A stretch of 64,000 nt of DNA from Desulfospira sp963664655 (lineage in GTDB: Bacteria; Desulfobacterota; Desulfobacteria; Desulfobacterales; Desulfobacteraceae): NCBI GenBank assembly GCA_963664655.2, contig CAXXHM010000001.1:186001-250000 (forward strand), in the 5' to 3' direction. Positions 40,040 through 48,315 of this stretch are shown here, in pieces; positions within the stretch are counted from its first letter, which is position 1, and the number at the start of each line of letters is the position of its first letter. The notes below the pieces were generated by a model. The model worked only from the letters and a program-made list of their open reading frames with translations, ran no database searches and was not told where the DNA came from. Made by a program: the position numbers and the translations under genes.

Positions 40040-41119
40040 TTATATCGGATTTTGGGGAGGGCTTCGGTACCCACCCAAAGAAGCCGAAATGTAAAAGTTA
40101 TGCAACCAGTTATCGTGATATCTAAATTGATTCAGCCTTTCAGCTGGACTTTTGAAGCCGTTATGCCTTTTGACTGTTTCCGGATTGTAAGGAGCAAAAT
40201 TATGAATGAGTGCCCATCCTCGAATACTCAGCTGCGCTGCATCCATTGATCCATGAAAATACTGAGTGCTGAACAGATGGCGATCCATTCTTTGCATTAA
40301 TCTGTCAATCATATTACTCGTTCTGTGTGCCTTGGGATGATCGTAGGCGTTTCCGTATGAAACAATATTTTTCCGTAATTTCTTTATGGGGTCTGATATT
40401 ACATTTGGGACATCTTGCTTTTTGCACCATTCGACCAACCTCCTGATTTGCTGAGAAAATGATCTTTTGCTTTCAGCCCGATAACAATCCCATAGTTTTG
40501 AGGCTGTTTCATCAAAGATGTCTCTGTATTTCTTTTTTGCCCTATCACGAATTTTTATGAATACATGTAGAAAACAACAAATGATGGCTACTGATGGGAA
40601 AAGGCTTTTCCATGCCTGCCGGGTAGCTTTCCATCCGTCCATATTGACGGATTCCGGAGAATATTCAGGCTGTAGACATTGGGCCTCATCCCGGTAAAAT
40701 TGATATGCTCCGGTCAAGGCTTGGTTCCCAGCATTTTGAGCAACAGAAACTCCAAGAATACAGCCACTTCCAACAGTTGTTGCCACATAAGTTTTTTCAC
40801 CCAAAATCCGGGTATGCTTTTCATCCGCCGCAAGGTGTTGAGGGATGTCTTCCGATTGTCGGATGGTTGTTCCAACGATACTATTGCGACCAAGTGACTG
40901 CTCAATCCGATACCAATACATTGGATACTTTCCGAAAATGTGGCTCAGTGCCCAAAAGGGCACATTAAATTTTCGCATGAAAAGAGCTTTTTCAACTTCG
41001 TCTACCAAGCCGGTGAGATATGGTGTTACAAAGGATGGGCGGACTGTGTAAGCAATGCCAGCTACCTCGATTCGCCGAATAGGGATCAACATTTTTTTTG
41101 AGTGGTAGATATCTTTCAT
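40040..41119 (-). CDS. DDE-type transposase, family not assigned
   Basis: About 359 aa from ATG 41119 (MKDIYHSKK); the open frame extends 11 codons further upstream to 41152 into the leader. Likely catalytic acidic residues are in AADEKHTRI and SVNMDGWKAT. The conserved CFLHVFIKIRDRAK and HRTSNMIDRLMQRMDRHL segments are typical of bacterial IS transposases. I cannot place it in an IS family from memory, and I could not find clear terminal repeats. A GGAAGG ribosome-binding site lies just upstream of 41119. Its 5' leader is shared with wzz (see repeat entry). Confidence 0.72.
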   Translation of the reverse strand: MKDIYHSKKMLIPIRRIEVAGIAYTVRPSFVTPYLTGLVDEVEKALFMRKFNVPFWALSHIFGKYPMYWYRIEQSLGRNSIVGTTIRQSEDIPQHLAADEKHTRILGEKTYVATTVGSGCILGVSVAQNAGNQALTGAYQFYRDEAQCLQPEYSPESVNMDGWKATRQAWKSLFPSVAIICCFLHVFIKIRDRAKKKYRDIFDETASKLWDCYRAESKRSFSQQIRRLVEWCKKQDVPNVISDPIKKLRKNIVSYGNAYDHPKAHRTSNMIDRLMQRMDRHLFSTQYFHGSMDAAQLSIRGWALIHNFAPYNPETVKRHNGFKSPAERLNQFRYHDNWLHNFYISASLGGYRSPPQNPI

Positions 41120-41338
41120 TAGATATCCTTCCTTGGAAATTACTTTTGTCAAAATTTTTTCTTACTTATATTTCAAAACCCTTTTCGTTAAAGGGTTTTG
41201 GTCAAATTTTCTTCTTTCCCTGTTCTTTAACCTGAATTTGAAAGTAAAATTGTATGCGAACCAATCAGTCGTTGGTTCATAATCGCCAAAAAATAAATCA
41301 AAACAGAAAGGTCCGCATACAATGCATCATTCTTTATT
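41120..41338 (-). repeat. Leader sequence shared with wzz upstream region, copy 1
   Basis: About 220 bases directly upstream of the DDE transposase start resemble 58848-59070 upstream of wzz. Shared blocks (minus strand) include TTTTGATTT, ATGAACCAAC...TTGGTTCGCATACAAT, TTTCAAAT, and the hairpin AAACCCTTTAACGAAAAGGG. Similarity stops at ATGAAA of both genes. This copy also has a 14-bp inverted repeat ATTGTATGCGAACC / GGTCCGCATACAAT (about 41250-41322) with one mismatch. Confidence 0.75.
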
Positions 41339-41427
41339 GCGTCTTATTAAATGGGTGTGGCTCTTTTGCATTTTTAAACTTGCCATCAATTTTGATTGCT
41401 CTTCTCTGTCTTATTTTCCCGCTGAAT

Positions 41428-42174
41428 TTATTTAATGACCCGAAGATTCAGATTGCCTTCCGGTGGCCTTGAGTTTGTAGTGGCAGGAACAACACCATCT
41501 GCATAATGATCCTGATGATTTCGTTTGTATTCACATTCCTCATGGAACAGCCAGTATTCATCGAAATCCTTGCTCGCGCGTAGGGCTCGAAGGCGCAATA
41601 CGGCTTCAGCGCCTTGAAGCCCCCATTTGGCACCAGTGATCTCCATACGATCCTTTACAAGATGTCGGCAAGCCCCCTCAATTACCCCGGTAGCGATAGG
41701 CAGTCCACCTGCAAGATAACGATCATACCTGAGATAAGGCGATTTATTTAGCAGATAGGTCGCACATTTATCAACAGGGGCACGTTCTTTCGAGCCAAGC
41801 TTCTTCCTGGTTGCACTGCGGCGCATCCCTCCTGCCATTTGGCCTGCCTTCCCCTCAAGAATTTTTTTGAGGCGATGTTGGACCCACTTCTCAAGTTCCG
41901 GGCCTGACTCAGGATGAAAGACCCTGCCAGCATCCCAAAGGTATTCTGTAACATGAATGATATCAACAATGATGGTCAGATTGATGCCTTTGGCTCTGGC
42001 AATTCTTTTTAGAATATTGATCTGAGCATTGTTGCCGTCCACCAGTCCCACCCAGGTCTTATCATGGTTGGGATCTCGGCTCTCAGCCTCTGCAAAAGCT
42101 TCAGCAATAACCTCTTCAGGCGTTTTTTCAAGGCTGGCCCAGACTCGTTTATTTTCTATTGGTGGGCACTTCAT
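41428..42174 (-). pseudogene. ISKra4-family transposase, C-terminal part
   Basis: 248-aa frame holding NKRVWASLEKTPEEVIAE, the catalytic Asp region KTWVGLVDGNNAQI and the Glu region TGVIEGACRHLVKDRMEI. It is in a different frame from the N-terminal part (42180-42986), five bases downstream of its stop. Either the gene is frameshifted or the second part is expressed by re-initiation or frameshifting; I see no convincing slippery sequence in the 17-base overlap window. Confidence 0.82.
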
Positions 42175-42179
42175 CTTAT

Positions 42180-42986
42180 CTATGCGGAACCACCTTCAGA
42201 AAGCAGGTCTTCGGGAGTACGCTCAAAGGCAGAAGTTGTGTAAACGGCAGCAACAGTGGCCATGCGTTTGGCGTTCTTTTTCTCTCCCTTGGAAAGTCGC
42301 TTGCCCATCTTTTGTCTGCGTTTTTCTGCGGCCTTGCGGGTTTGCTCCCTGAGGTCTTTCTCGTGGAGCACCACGCCTTTGCCATCGGCAGTGATTGTCA
42401 GGATGGATCCTGTACTGCCTTCTTCGGAAGCATGGTATTGACGCATCTCATAAAACGCATCAAAATCACGGACTGCTCGCCTGGTAACTTCTTCGGCTTG
42501 GCGTTTAGGGACATGGCCTCCCGTGGTTTTGTCTATAGTTTCCACAACCTCTTCAAAAGAGCTCTTTGCCGCCTCTTGTGCCACCCTGCGCTGAAGTTCC
42601 AGTGAATAAAGATCGGGGGGAAGATTCAGTCCTCCATCCAGAGGGTGAAGACTTCTCTGCCCTTTCCCTGCATATCCCGTACGGCTCAGATTGACCCTGC
42701 CAAACACCGTCTCGATCTTACGTTCCTGGTCAGATCTTTCAGTGCGTCTGATGCCGCCTGCATCCAGAACGGATTCTATGCTTGTGCCGGGACTACGCTT
42801 ATCAAGATATTCCTGAAGCAGGGTACGCATTAACTCACGTCCCCGTTTTTCAAGCTCTTTTTCCAATTGGCTCATATCCATTGCATTGCCCTTTTCGGAA
42901 TCAAGAAAACAGATGATATGTTCAAAACATTCGCGGCCCTGCCCATAGGACCATTCAAGGGAAGAAAGTGCCGGTGCTGCACCCAT
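42180..42986 (-). pseudogene. ISKra4-family transposase, N-terminal part
   Basis: 268-aa frame with a helical N-terminus, a central FGRVNLSRTGYAGKGQRS, LSLELQ-like region and the first catalytic Asp in LTITADGKGVVLHEK, then a basic stretch. It ends with TAG at 42180. The rest of the transposase is in the next frame downstream. The DUF4338 gene stops 4 bases upstream of its start, so the two form one unit. Confidence 0.82.
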
Positions 42987-42990
42987 AGTT

Positions 42991-43890
42991 TCACCTGCCT
43001 TCCTTAAGCCTTTGCCGGGCGTTTTTTATAAGCAGATAAACCAGGATAGTTTTCACCGCTTTTCCATGGCGTTTGTGGGCTTTGTCCATTCGACCCCGCC
43101 CACTGGTCCTGCCCAATTCGATCCAATTGGCAGCCCGGTAACATCCCCCATGATACAGCTTTTGATCCACCAGGGTCTCCACAAGAAGAGGAGCGACCCC
43201 ATACTGTTCTTCCCAATCGGATCGAAGATGCTCAGTTGATGCTGACAGCATGCTGCTTGCCAGGTTGCGAATATCAGCCAGCACCAAAAAACGGCTGTTG
43301 TTGACCACCTGCTGCAGGCCTTCTCCCCGCCTCTCGTCGTCCCAGCCAATCCATTGGTCCCTTGCCTTCATCCGCCAGGCCGGACTGGAAAACTGAATGC
43401 AGCCAACCACTTCCCGACGGGGCCTGGTCACATGGACCAGATACTGGACCCTTGCCCCAAAAGGCATGGCATAACCCAGGTAATGATAACGGCCAAGAAG
43501 ATCCTTGAAAAGGTCTCGTTGCTCCCGGCTTTTAACACGCTCGATATCAAGAGGAGCGAATTCTTCCACGCTTCCAGAGAGACTGCTGTATGGATTTTTG
43601 TCTGTTTCCTCTCTTTTAAACTTCTGTGGACCGCAATAACCGGTATCTCTTTTTTCAGGAAGTTCAAGGACACCTTTGTCTTCTAATAATTCCAGAAATT
43701 CATTGCACTCCCGAGCTTTTAATCCACCTCTGGGCCGCTTCCAGTCCAGGAGTTCACATACGGTATGAGCCAGTTCGTTACGGCTGATGCCGTCGCAGGT
43801 GCTCACAACTTCCCGAATCATCATCAGCTCATCCGTTGAAAAATGTCTTCCGCAAAATCTTTGTTGTTTTATCAATGTCGGCATGGCCAT
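42991..43890 (-). CDS. DUF4338 protein (Druantia DruA-like), IS-associated
   Basis: 299 aa. It matches the DUF4338 pattern: an N-terminal CDGISRNELAHTVCELLDW segment (winged-helix-like), then RDLFKDLLGRYHYLGY, VGCIQFSSPAW, NNSRFLVL and LVETLVDQKLYHGGCYRAAN. DruA of the Druantia anti-phage system carries this domain, but many family members travel with transposases. Here the gene sits directly upstream of an ISKra4 transposase on the same strand with no DruBCDE genes, so it is best read as a passenger or accessory gene of the mobile element. Confidence 0.82.
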   Translation of the reverse strand: MAMPTLIKQQRFCGRHFSTDELMMIREVVSTCDGISRNELAHTVCELLDWKRPRGGLKARECNEFLELLEDKGVLELPEKRDTGYCGPQKFKREETDKNPYSSLSGSVEEFAPLDIERVKSREQRDLFKDLLGRYHYLGYAMPFGARVQYLVHVTRPRREVVGCIQFSSPAWRMKARDQWIGWDDERRGEGLQQVVNNSRFLVLADIRNLASSMLSASTEHLRSDWEEQYGVAPLLVETLVDQKLYHGGCYRAANWIELGRTSGRGRMDKAHKRHGKAVKTILVYLLIKNARQRLKEGR

Positions 43891-44080
43891 ACTCCTTTCA
43901 TCTATCCTTTCATAATGGATATATGGCTGCCTGTCCAGCTTTTTTTCTGATCAATAAAAAATAAGCCCAAATGGTACATATCAGTACGGATTGTCGTTAT
44001 CTCGGGTAATTTGGACGTTTTTTACTAACTTGAACAATCTAAGTGGCTTGAATTATTGGCTTGGTAGTTATATTTAATAG
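43891..44080. other. Junction region between DUF4338 gene and IS66 tnpC remnant
   Basis: Minus-strand CGTCCAAATTACCCGAG (ending near 44020) looks like an ISKra4-type terminal sequence, but I found no partner at the other side of the unit. Bases 44023-44080 belong to neither ISKra4 nor readable IS66 coding sequence. Confidence 0.35.
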
Positions 44081-44326
44081 ATCCGCACCCATAACATTTG
44101 TGAACGAAGCCTGAAACGCTGCATTCTACATCGGAAAAATTCATTGTTTTACCGAACTGAGCATGGTGCTTATATCGGCGACATGTTCATGAGCCTTATT
44201 CATACCTGCACACTGATGCGAATCAATCCCCTTGACTATCTGATTACGTTGCTGGAGAATTCTTCCGAGCTATTCAAAGCCCCTTCAAAATGGCTGCCAT
44301 GGAATTTTAAGGAAAACGCCCCGTAA
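44081..44326 (+). pseudogene. IS66 transposase TnpC, C-terminal remnant
   Basis: The open frame reads HNICERSLKRCILHRKNS then LFYRTEHGAYIGDMFMSL and NPLDYLITLL. This is the C-terminal end of IS66 transposase, including the catalytic Glu of the (N)N-x-x-E-R motif. A stop codon lies just upstream (44078), and about 1.3 kb of the gene is missing. A TTG-initiated 60-aa ORF at 44144 is part of this remnant, not a separate gene. Confidence 0.87.
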
Positions 44327-44410
44327 AATCTGAGGGGGCGCCGGATTTTAAATTTTCCGGCCGTACCCCTGGTGAAAATTGCCGGTTACACACGATTGCC
44401 GAAGGTACAC

Positions 44411-44418
44411 AGACAACG
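44411..44418. repeat. Target-site duplication of the IS66 element, right copy
   Basis: AGACAACG, duplicate of 39149-39156. Confidence 0.92.
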
Positions 44419-44505
44419 GAGGAAATTCGGCCTAACCGAAAATTTCCGAGACGACACCGTGTAAAACAGAAACGATTTCATTTGACTTTAAAAACGACCA
44501 CTTAA
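44419..44505 (+). pseudogene. IS4-family transposase, C-terminal fragment
   Basis: Joining codons up to ...IFIKTT (39156) with 44419 gives EEIRPNRKFPRRHRVKQK and RFHFTLKTTT before TAA at 44505. The frame is preserved exactly when IS66 and one 8-bp duplication are removed, which identifies this as the natural end of the IS4 transposase. It overlaps the artificial 3' end of the capsule gene on the other strand. Confidence 0.9.
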
Positions 44506-46233
44506 AATTAAGGAAACGGCATTGAGGTTATCTTTAAGCCCAATCCAATCATAATTTAGAAGATGTCGATAACCATATTCGACCTGTATTTTTATCATCT
44601 TAAAATATTTATCATCTTCTGGGTCATTGCATTGTAATAATTCGAGCGAATCTTGCCACAATTTCTCCTCGTCATATTCTGCAAAAACACTGTATACCGG
44701 AACCAAATTGCATTCTACCCTCGATAACACGAGATAGATATATGCCATCACTTTGGCCCGTTCGATCTGCTCATCAGACCACCGCGCTAAACGATCAATT
44801 GTAGTTAATACATCAATGTATTCTTTTACAGTTTGAGGTTCATGAGTAAATCCCCGACCGGAATATAAGGACTCACCGGCCAACACACACGGGATCCCAT
44901 AACACGAATACTCGATACCCGCACTCCCATGAACAGTCAGTACTGAATCAACAATATCTACCAATGAACTCGGTGGAATACCGTTCGGCAACATCTGGAC
45001 ATGATCGCATCCTGCAACATACTTTTCATACTGACTAAGAGTGGTCGTTTTTACTTTATTCTTAACATCAGACGGGTGCGATTTTACCAGCCAGTTAACA
45101 TGATCAACATCTTTAATAATCTGCAGCGTCTGCTGAAGCCAAGTCAACAGGTCGGGGTACAAACTCCAGTTATTTGTAAAAACTCCATCCGTAAGCATGT
45201 TGGCCATTAAAATGACAATCGGTTTTCCACTATCCCAGCCAAGCTGTTCACAAAGTTGCTGTTTGGTAATTTGCTTAGCATCCTTTTTAAAGGCAAACTG
45301 AGCATCCGGAATATCATTGGGAGAGGAATCTCCCGAAAACCTTCTGGAAATAAAGTTTCCACCCTCACGGGCAGCCTTTTGCCTGAAATTATTATACACA
45401 TAGTTATAAATATCTGTACTATGCCTATGGGTATTACAAAAAATTTGATCAATAGATTCATATAGCCTGACTGTTGACGCAACTGGTCCTCCTGCCCACG
45501 AATAAAGCTTTGCACCAGCGATCAGCGCATTTTGACATACAATTGCAGACGGAATAAACTGTCTTTCTGCCTGGACCATAACCTCTATCGTATTGTTCTT
45601 AAATATTCGTTTGATATGAAAATGGTGAACCAAGGTCAACGTCAAATAAACACAACACAATAAAGAGACTCGATCTATCGACCCCAATCCTGTCATACGC
45701 AGATAGGTATCATATACAATTTTCCCAACGTTTACCCCATCCTGTTTAACTTCGAATAAGTCTTCAGGCGCTTTGACATTTTTCAATAAACGTATCGCAG
45801 AGTACCCCTGTTTTGCATATTGAAAAAATCCTGATTTCCGGTCTGATAAATAAACGAAATCGTTTACCCCAAACGACCGAAACAACTTTTCTATTTTTCT
45901 ATCCGGTCTCAACAGCAACCCTACCCCTGAAAGGCCATAGATTTCCATCAAATACCTTCCGGTTAACATATTCTTCTGGAAATAGCCGGCATGAAAAACT
46001 AACGTTTCTATTAAAATTTTCCCATTTGAATTTGTACCACGGGCTGTAAGGGACCTTTTAGACCAGACTTTATGATTTTGCTTCAAGTATTCATTGAAAG
46101 ACTCATACGAAGCGGCGTCAGCGGATGATTGACCCTTGCTTCTTTTTGCAAGGATTCTACCTAAAAACCTATCACAAATATATTCACGAGCCCAGGATAA
46201 TTCAGCCCGACTCACAGTTAGAAATTTTAACAT
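44488..46233 (-). CDS. Capsule polysaccharide GT-B-like protein, C-terminus altered by IS4
   Basis: 581 aa. The C-terminal half (about 330-500) resembles capsule/lipid glycosyl- or glycerophosphotransferases (KpsC/KpsS-, CDP-glycerol-transferase-like): VNWLVKSHPSDVK, HVQMLPNGIPPSSLVDIVDS, TVHGSAGIEYSCYGIPCVLA. The N-terminal half is not recognised. The last 11 residues (NAVSLILSGRF) are encoded by the IS4 terminal repeat. Across the IS, the original reading ended ...GLKDNLMCSDKK, about 6 different residues, so function may be retained. Likely acts in assembly of the surface glycan. Confidence 0.7.
   Translation of the reverse strand: MLKFLTVSRAELSWAREYICDRFLGRILAKRSKGQSSADAASYESFNEYLKQNHKVWSKRSLTARGTNSNGKILIETLVFHAGYFQKNMLTGRYLMEIYGLSGVGLLLRPDRKIEKLFRSFGVNDFVYLSDRKSGFFQYAKQGYSAIRLLKNVKAPEDLFEVKQDGVNVGKIVYDTYLRMTGLGSIDRVSLLCCVYLTLTLVHHFHIKRIFKNNTIEVMVQAERQFIPSAIVCQNALIAGAKLYSWAGGPVASTVRLYESIDQIFCNTHRHSTDIYNYVYNNFRQKAAREGGNFISRRFSGDSSPNDIPDAQFAFKKDAKQITKQQLCEQLGWDSGKPIVILMANMLTDGVFTNNWSLYPDLLTWLQQTLQIIKDVDHVNWLVKSHPSDVKNKVKTTTLSQYEKYVAGCDHVQMLPNGIPPSSLVDIVDSVLTVHGSAGIEYSCYGIPCVLAGESLYSGRGFTHEPQTVKEYIDVLTTIDRLARWSDEQIERAKVMAYIYLVLSRVECNLVPVYSVFAEYDEEKLWQDSLELLQCNDPEDDKYFKMIKIQVEYGYRHLLNYDWIGLKDNLNAVSLILSGRF
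44525..44534. repeat. Target-site duplication of the IS4 element, right copy
   Basis: AGGTTATCTT, duplicate of 37776-37785, lying within the last native codons of the capsule gene. Confidence 0.92.
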
Positions 46234-46260
46234 TTTAATTTATCAATCGATATAATTTAG

Positions 46261-47532
46261 TTAGACATTCTTTTGGGACTCAATCAAATAGTAGACATTT
46301 ACCATACACAACAATGACATTAAAAAATATGAAAAAAAAGTGGCATATGCAGCCCCCATTAAACCAAACCGAGGAATCAAAAACCAATTACCAGCGATAT
46401 TCAATAACATCGCAAAAAACATAATAAACGATTGCATCCCCGTTCTTTCAAAATGCAATAAGTACGGTATCAACAACCGATATATGCACCCTGCAGTAAA
46501 CCCGATCACCAAGACGGGCATTACAACAAATGACTGTTCAAATTCTTCAGCAATGATTACTCTGAACAAACCTCGGCCAACGGTAACTAAAGCAACCGCA
46601 GCGACCGCAAATCCGCCAAACACATATCCTGACTCACGCAGTAATAGCCAATATTTGTGTTCATTCAACCTGACATAAGCATGCGGTGTCCATGCCCGCA
46701 AAAATGAAACAACGACCAATTGCATGGGCATGGCCAGGGTGGACGCCATCACAAATATACCAACAGCTTGCATCCCCATAATATTCTTAATTAATACCCT
46801 GTCCACAGCAGTTAAAGCCCAGCCGCAGAGAGCATATACAATCAAAGGGATACCCAGTTGCATAAAATATCTAAAATGCTGCAATGAAAATGAATAACTG
46901 ATATTCTTCATTCGCCTAACAAAAAAAAAGCTCAACGAAAAAGAGCAAACACTTGATATAAAGATCCCCATTACTCTTGACCAATAATCAGCTTCAATCA
47001 AAAACAGATATGCAAAAGTTACGGCTAAATTAAGAGAGATAGATATAAGACTCACTATCCCCCAGTTAACAGCCATTTTTTCAAGTTGCAAAACAGCCAA
47101 ACAGACTGCACTGTTTATACTGGCAAATGACACCATCGTCACGACTATCATTAAGCTGCGTGTTAATCCTAAAGAAGTAATCCAGCTTGCCGGAATCGTC
47201 GTAACGAAAAGAAACACGCCGCAAAAAATAAGCAAAGAAAAAATCTGTGAACTGCCAATCATCTGGTCAATATCATTTCTCGAATAGTAACTTCTCGTGA
47301 TAATGGAATTCATTGATAGCCCCATAACAGGAACAAAGAACTGATTCACAACATTGAACATGCCAATCGTACCAATATCCTCCACTGAAAGGAAATGAGA
47401 CAGTAGTGGAACAACAAAGAAGTTAATTAAACTTGTTACAAGACCAAAAGAAAAATAAACCCCTGCATTTAAGGCCAATTTTGACCTAAATAATGATTTT
47501 AGAAACCTAACAAAAACCACAATATCACACAA
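46261..47532 (-). CDS. wzx: Wzx-like oligosaccharide flippase (MATE/MOP superfamily)
   Basis: 423 aa with about 12 hydrophobic helices and the N-terminal pattern GVYFSFGLVTSLINFFVVPLL typical of polysaccharide transporters. It moves the undecaprenyl-linked repeat unit across the inner membrane. The frame begins with TTG and no strong ribosome-binding site, so a start a few codons further down (GTG near codon 5) is possible. It is followed by the capsule GT-B-like gene after 27 bases. Confidence 0.85.
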   Translation of the reverse strand: MCDIVVFVRFLKSLFRSKLALNAGVYFSFGLVTSLINFFVVPLLSHFLSVEDIGTIGMFNVVNQFFVPVMGLSMNSIITRSYYSRNDIDQMIGSSQIFSLLIFCGVFLFVTTIPASWITSLGLTRSLMIVVTMVSFASINSAVCLAVLQLEKMAVNWGIVSLISISLNLAVTFAYLFLIEADYWSRVMGIFISSVCSFSLSFFFVRRMKNISYSFSLQHFRYFMQLGIPLIVYALCGWALTAVDRVLIKNIMGMQAVGIFVMASTLAMPMQLVVVSFLRAWTPHAYVRLNEHKYWLLLRESGYVFGGFAVAAVALVTVGRGLFRVIIAEEFEQSFVVMPVLVIGFTAGCIYRLLIPYLLHFERTGMQSFIMFFAMLLNIAGNWFLIPRFGLMGAAYATFFSYFLMSLLCMVNVYYLIESQKNV

Positions 47533-47674
47533 GAAGTCACAAGATGCATATAAAGCCTTTATGGTGGTATCCTAAAAGAAAATAAAACTAAGGTAAAAAA
47601 AGAGGACCCAAAACTGGCCCAATTTCTACCCCGGCAAAAGGGGGAGGTCAATACCGACACTGTATAATCTAATC
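47533..47674. other. Short spacer with an IS-like remnant
   Basis: 142 bases between the acyltransferase and wzx. The block at about 47607-47660 (CTGGCCCAATTTCTACCCCG and AGGGGGAGGTCAAT) looks like a scar of an IS end, reminiscent of IS21-type downstream sequence. No ORF. Confidence 0.3.
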
Positions 47675-48301
47675 TTAAGCCCTTTCGCCTATTTTACGAG
47701 CTGGGATCCCGCCATAAATTGAATACTCTTCCGTATCTTTTATCACAACTGCACCGGAGGCAACCACTGTCCCTTTACGTAAACGAACTCCCTTATTTAT
47801 CGAAACATTTGTAGCCAACCAGCAATCATCCTCAATCACAACCGGAGCGTGAATGAAACCACTCTCCCGAACGGGTTTACTGCGACCAAATATATGCTCA
47901 TTGGCATTAATGCTACACCTAGGCCCAAGAATACACTGGTGACCAATAGTAATATCCCCCCCCCCATTCAGAATTGCATATGCCGTTACAATTGAACCAT
48001 CACCTATGGAAATTATTCCTTCTCGAGCAGACACAAAACGGCAGTCCTGTTCAATTGTAACATTATCACCAAAAATTATCTTGCCATTTTCACGATTTCT
48101 AAGATCAATACTACCGAGAATAGACACATTGTCTCCAATTACAATATTCTTTGCAGAACCACAAATTTTCAGTTTCGGAACACCCTCAATATAAAAATTG
48201 CGTCCCACCCGTATACCATAGCAATTAAGTATACAGCGCACTATAACGCTATGAAGCTTCCAATAACGTTTATTACTAACAAGAGATAGAAAACCAAACA
48301 C
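47675..48301 (-). CDS. Hexapeptide-repeat acyltransferase
   Basis: 208 aa. Left-handed beta-helix repeats run from about residue 55 to the end (DNVSILGSIDLRNR..., HQCILGPRCSINANEHIFGR, GTVVASGAVVIKDTEEYSIY). The start is GTG, with a strong GGGGAG ribosome-binding site. It follows the asparagine-synthase-like gene by 14 bases. Probably an O-acetyltransferase of the glycan. Confidence 0.82.
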   Translation of the reverse strand: MFGFLSLVSNKRYWKLHSVIVRCILNCYGIRVGRNFYIEGVPKLKICGSAKNIVIGDNVSILGSIDLRNRENGKIIFGDNVTIEQDCRFVSAREGIISIGDGSIVTAYAILNGGGDITIGHQCILGPRCSINANEHIFGRSKPVRESGFIHAPVVIEDDCWLATNVSINKGVRLRKGTVVASGAVVIKDTEEYSIYGGIPARKIGERA

Positions 48302-48315
48302 GGAACTCCCCTCCC

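Larger units (their letters stand above)
39157..44410 (+). mobile_element. IS66-family element inside the IS4 transposase gene, itself invaded
   Basis: The left end GTGTACCTTCGG at 39157 matches the complement of the right end CCGAAGGTACAC ending at 44410, and the match continues imperfectly (TAAACGTG / CAATCGTG). The element holds tnpA and tnpB near the left end and only the C-terminal part of tnpC near the right end. About 4 kb of other mobile DNA occupies the place of the rest of tnpC. Confidence 0.9.
37786..44524 (+). mobile_element. IS4-family element carrying nested insertions
   Basis: Terminal inverted repeats: the left end reads CAATGCCGTTTCCTTAA from 37786, and the right end is its exact complement (TTAAGGAAACGGCATTG) ending at 44524. 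Both are flanked by AGGTTATCTT. With the IS66 block (39157-44410) and one 8-bp duplication removed, the IS4 element is about 1.5 kb, a normal size. It inserted into the last codons of the capsule gene at 44488-46233. Confidence 0.92.

Noticed and set aside
42991..43890. A functional Druantia defence island
   Set aside because: Only the DUF4338 gene is present; no DruB-E, and context is an IS.
44144..44326. 60-aa ORF as an independent gene
   Set aside because: It is the C-terminal piece of IS66 TnpC (EHGAYIGDMFMSL), open upstream to 44081.
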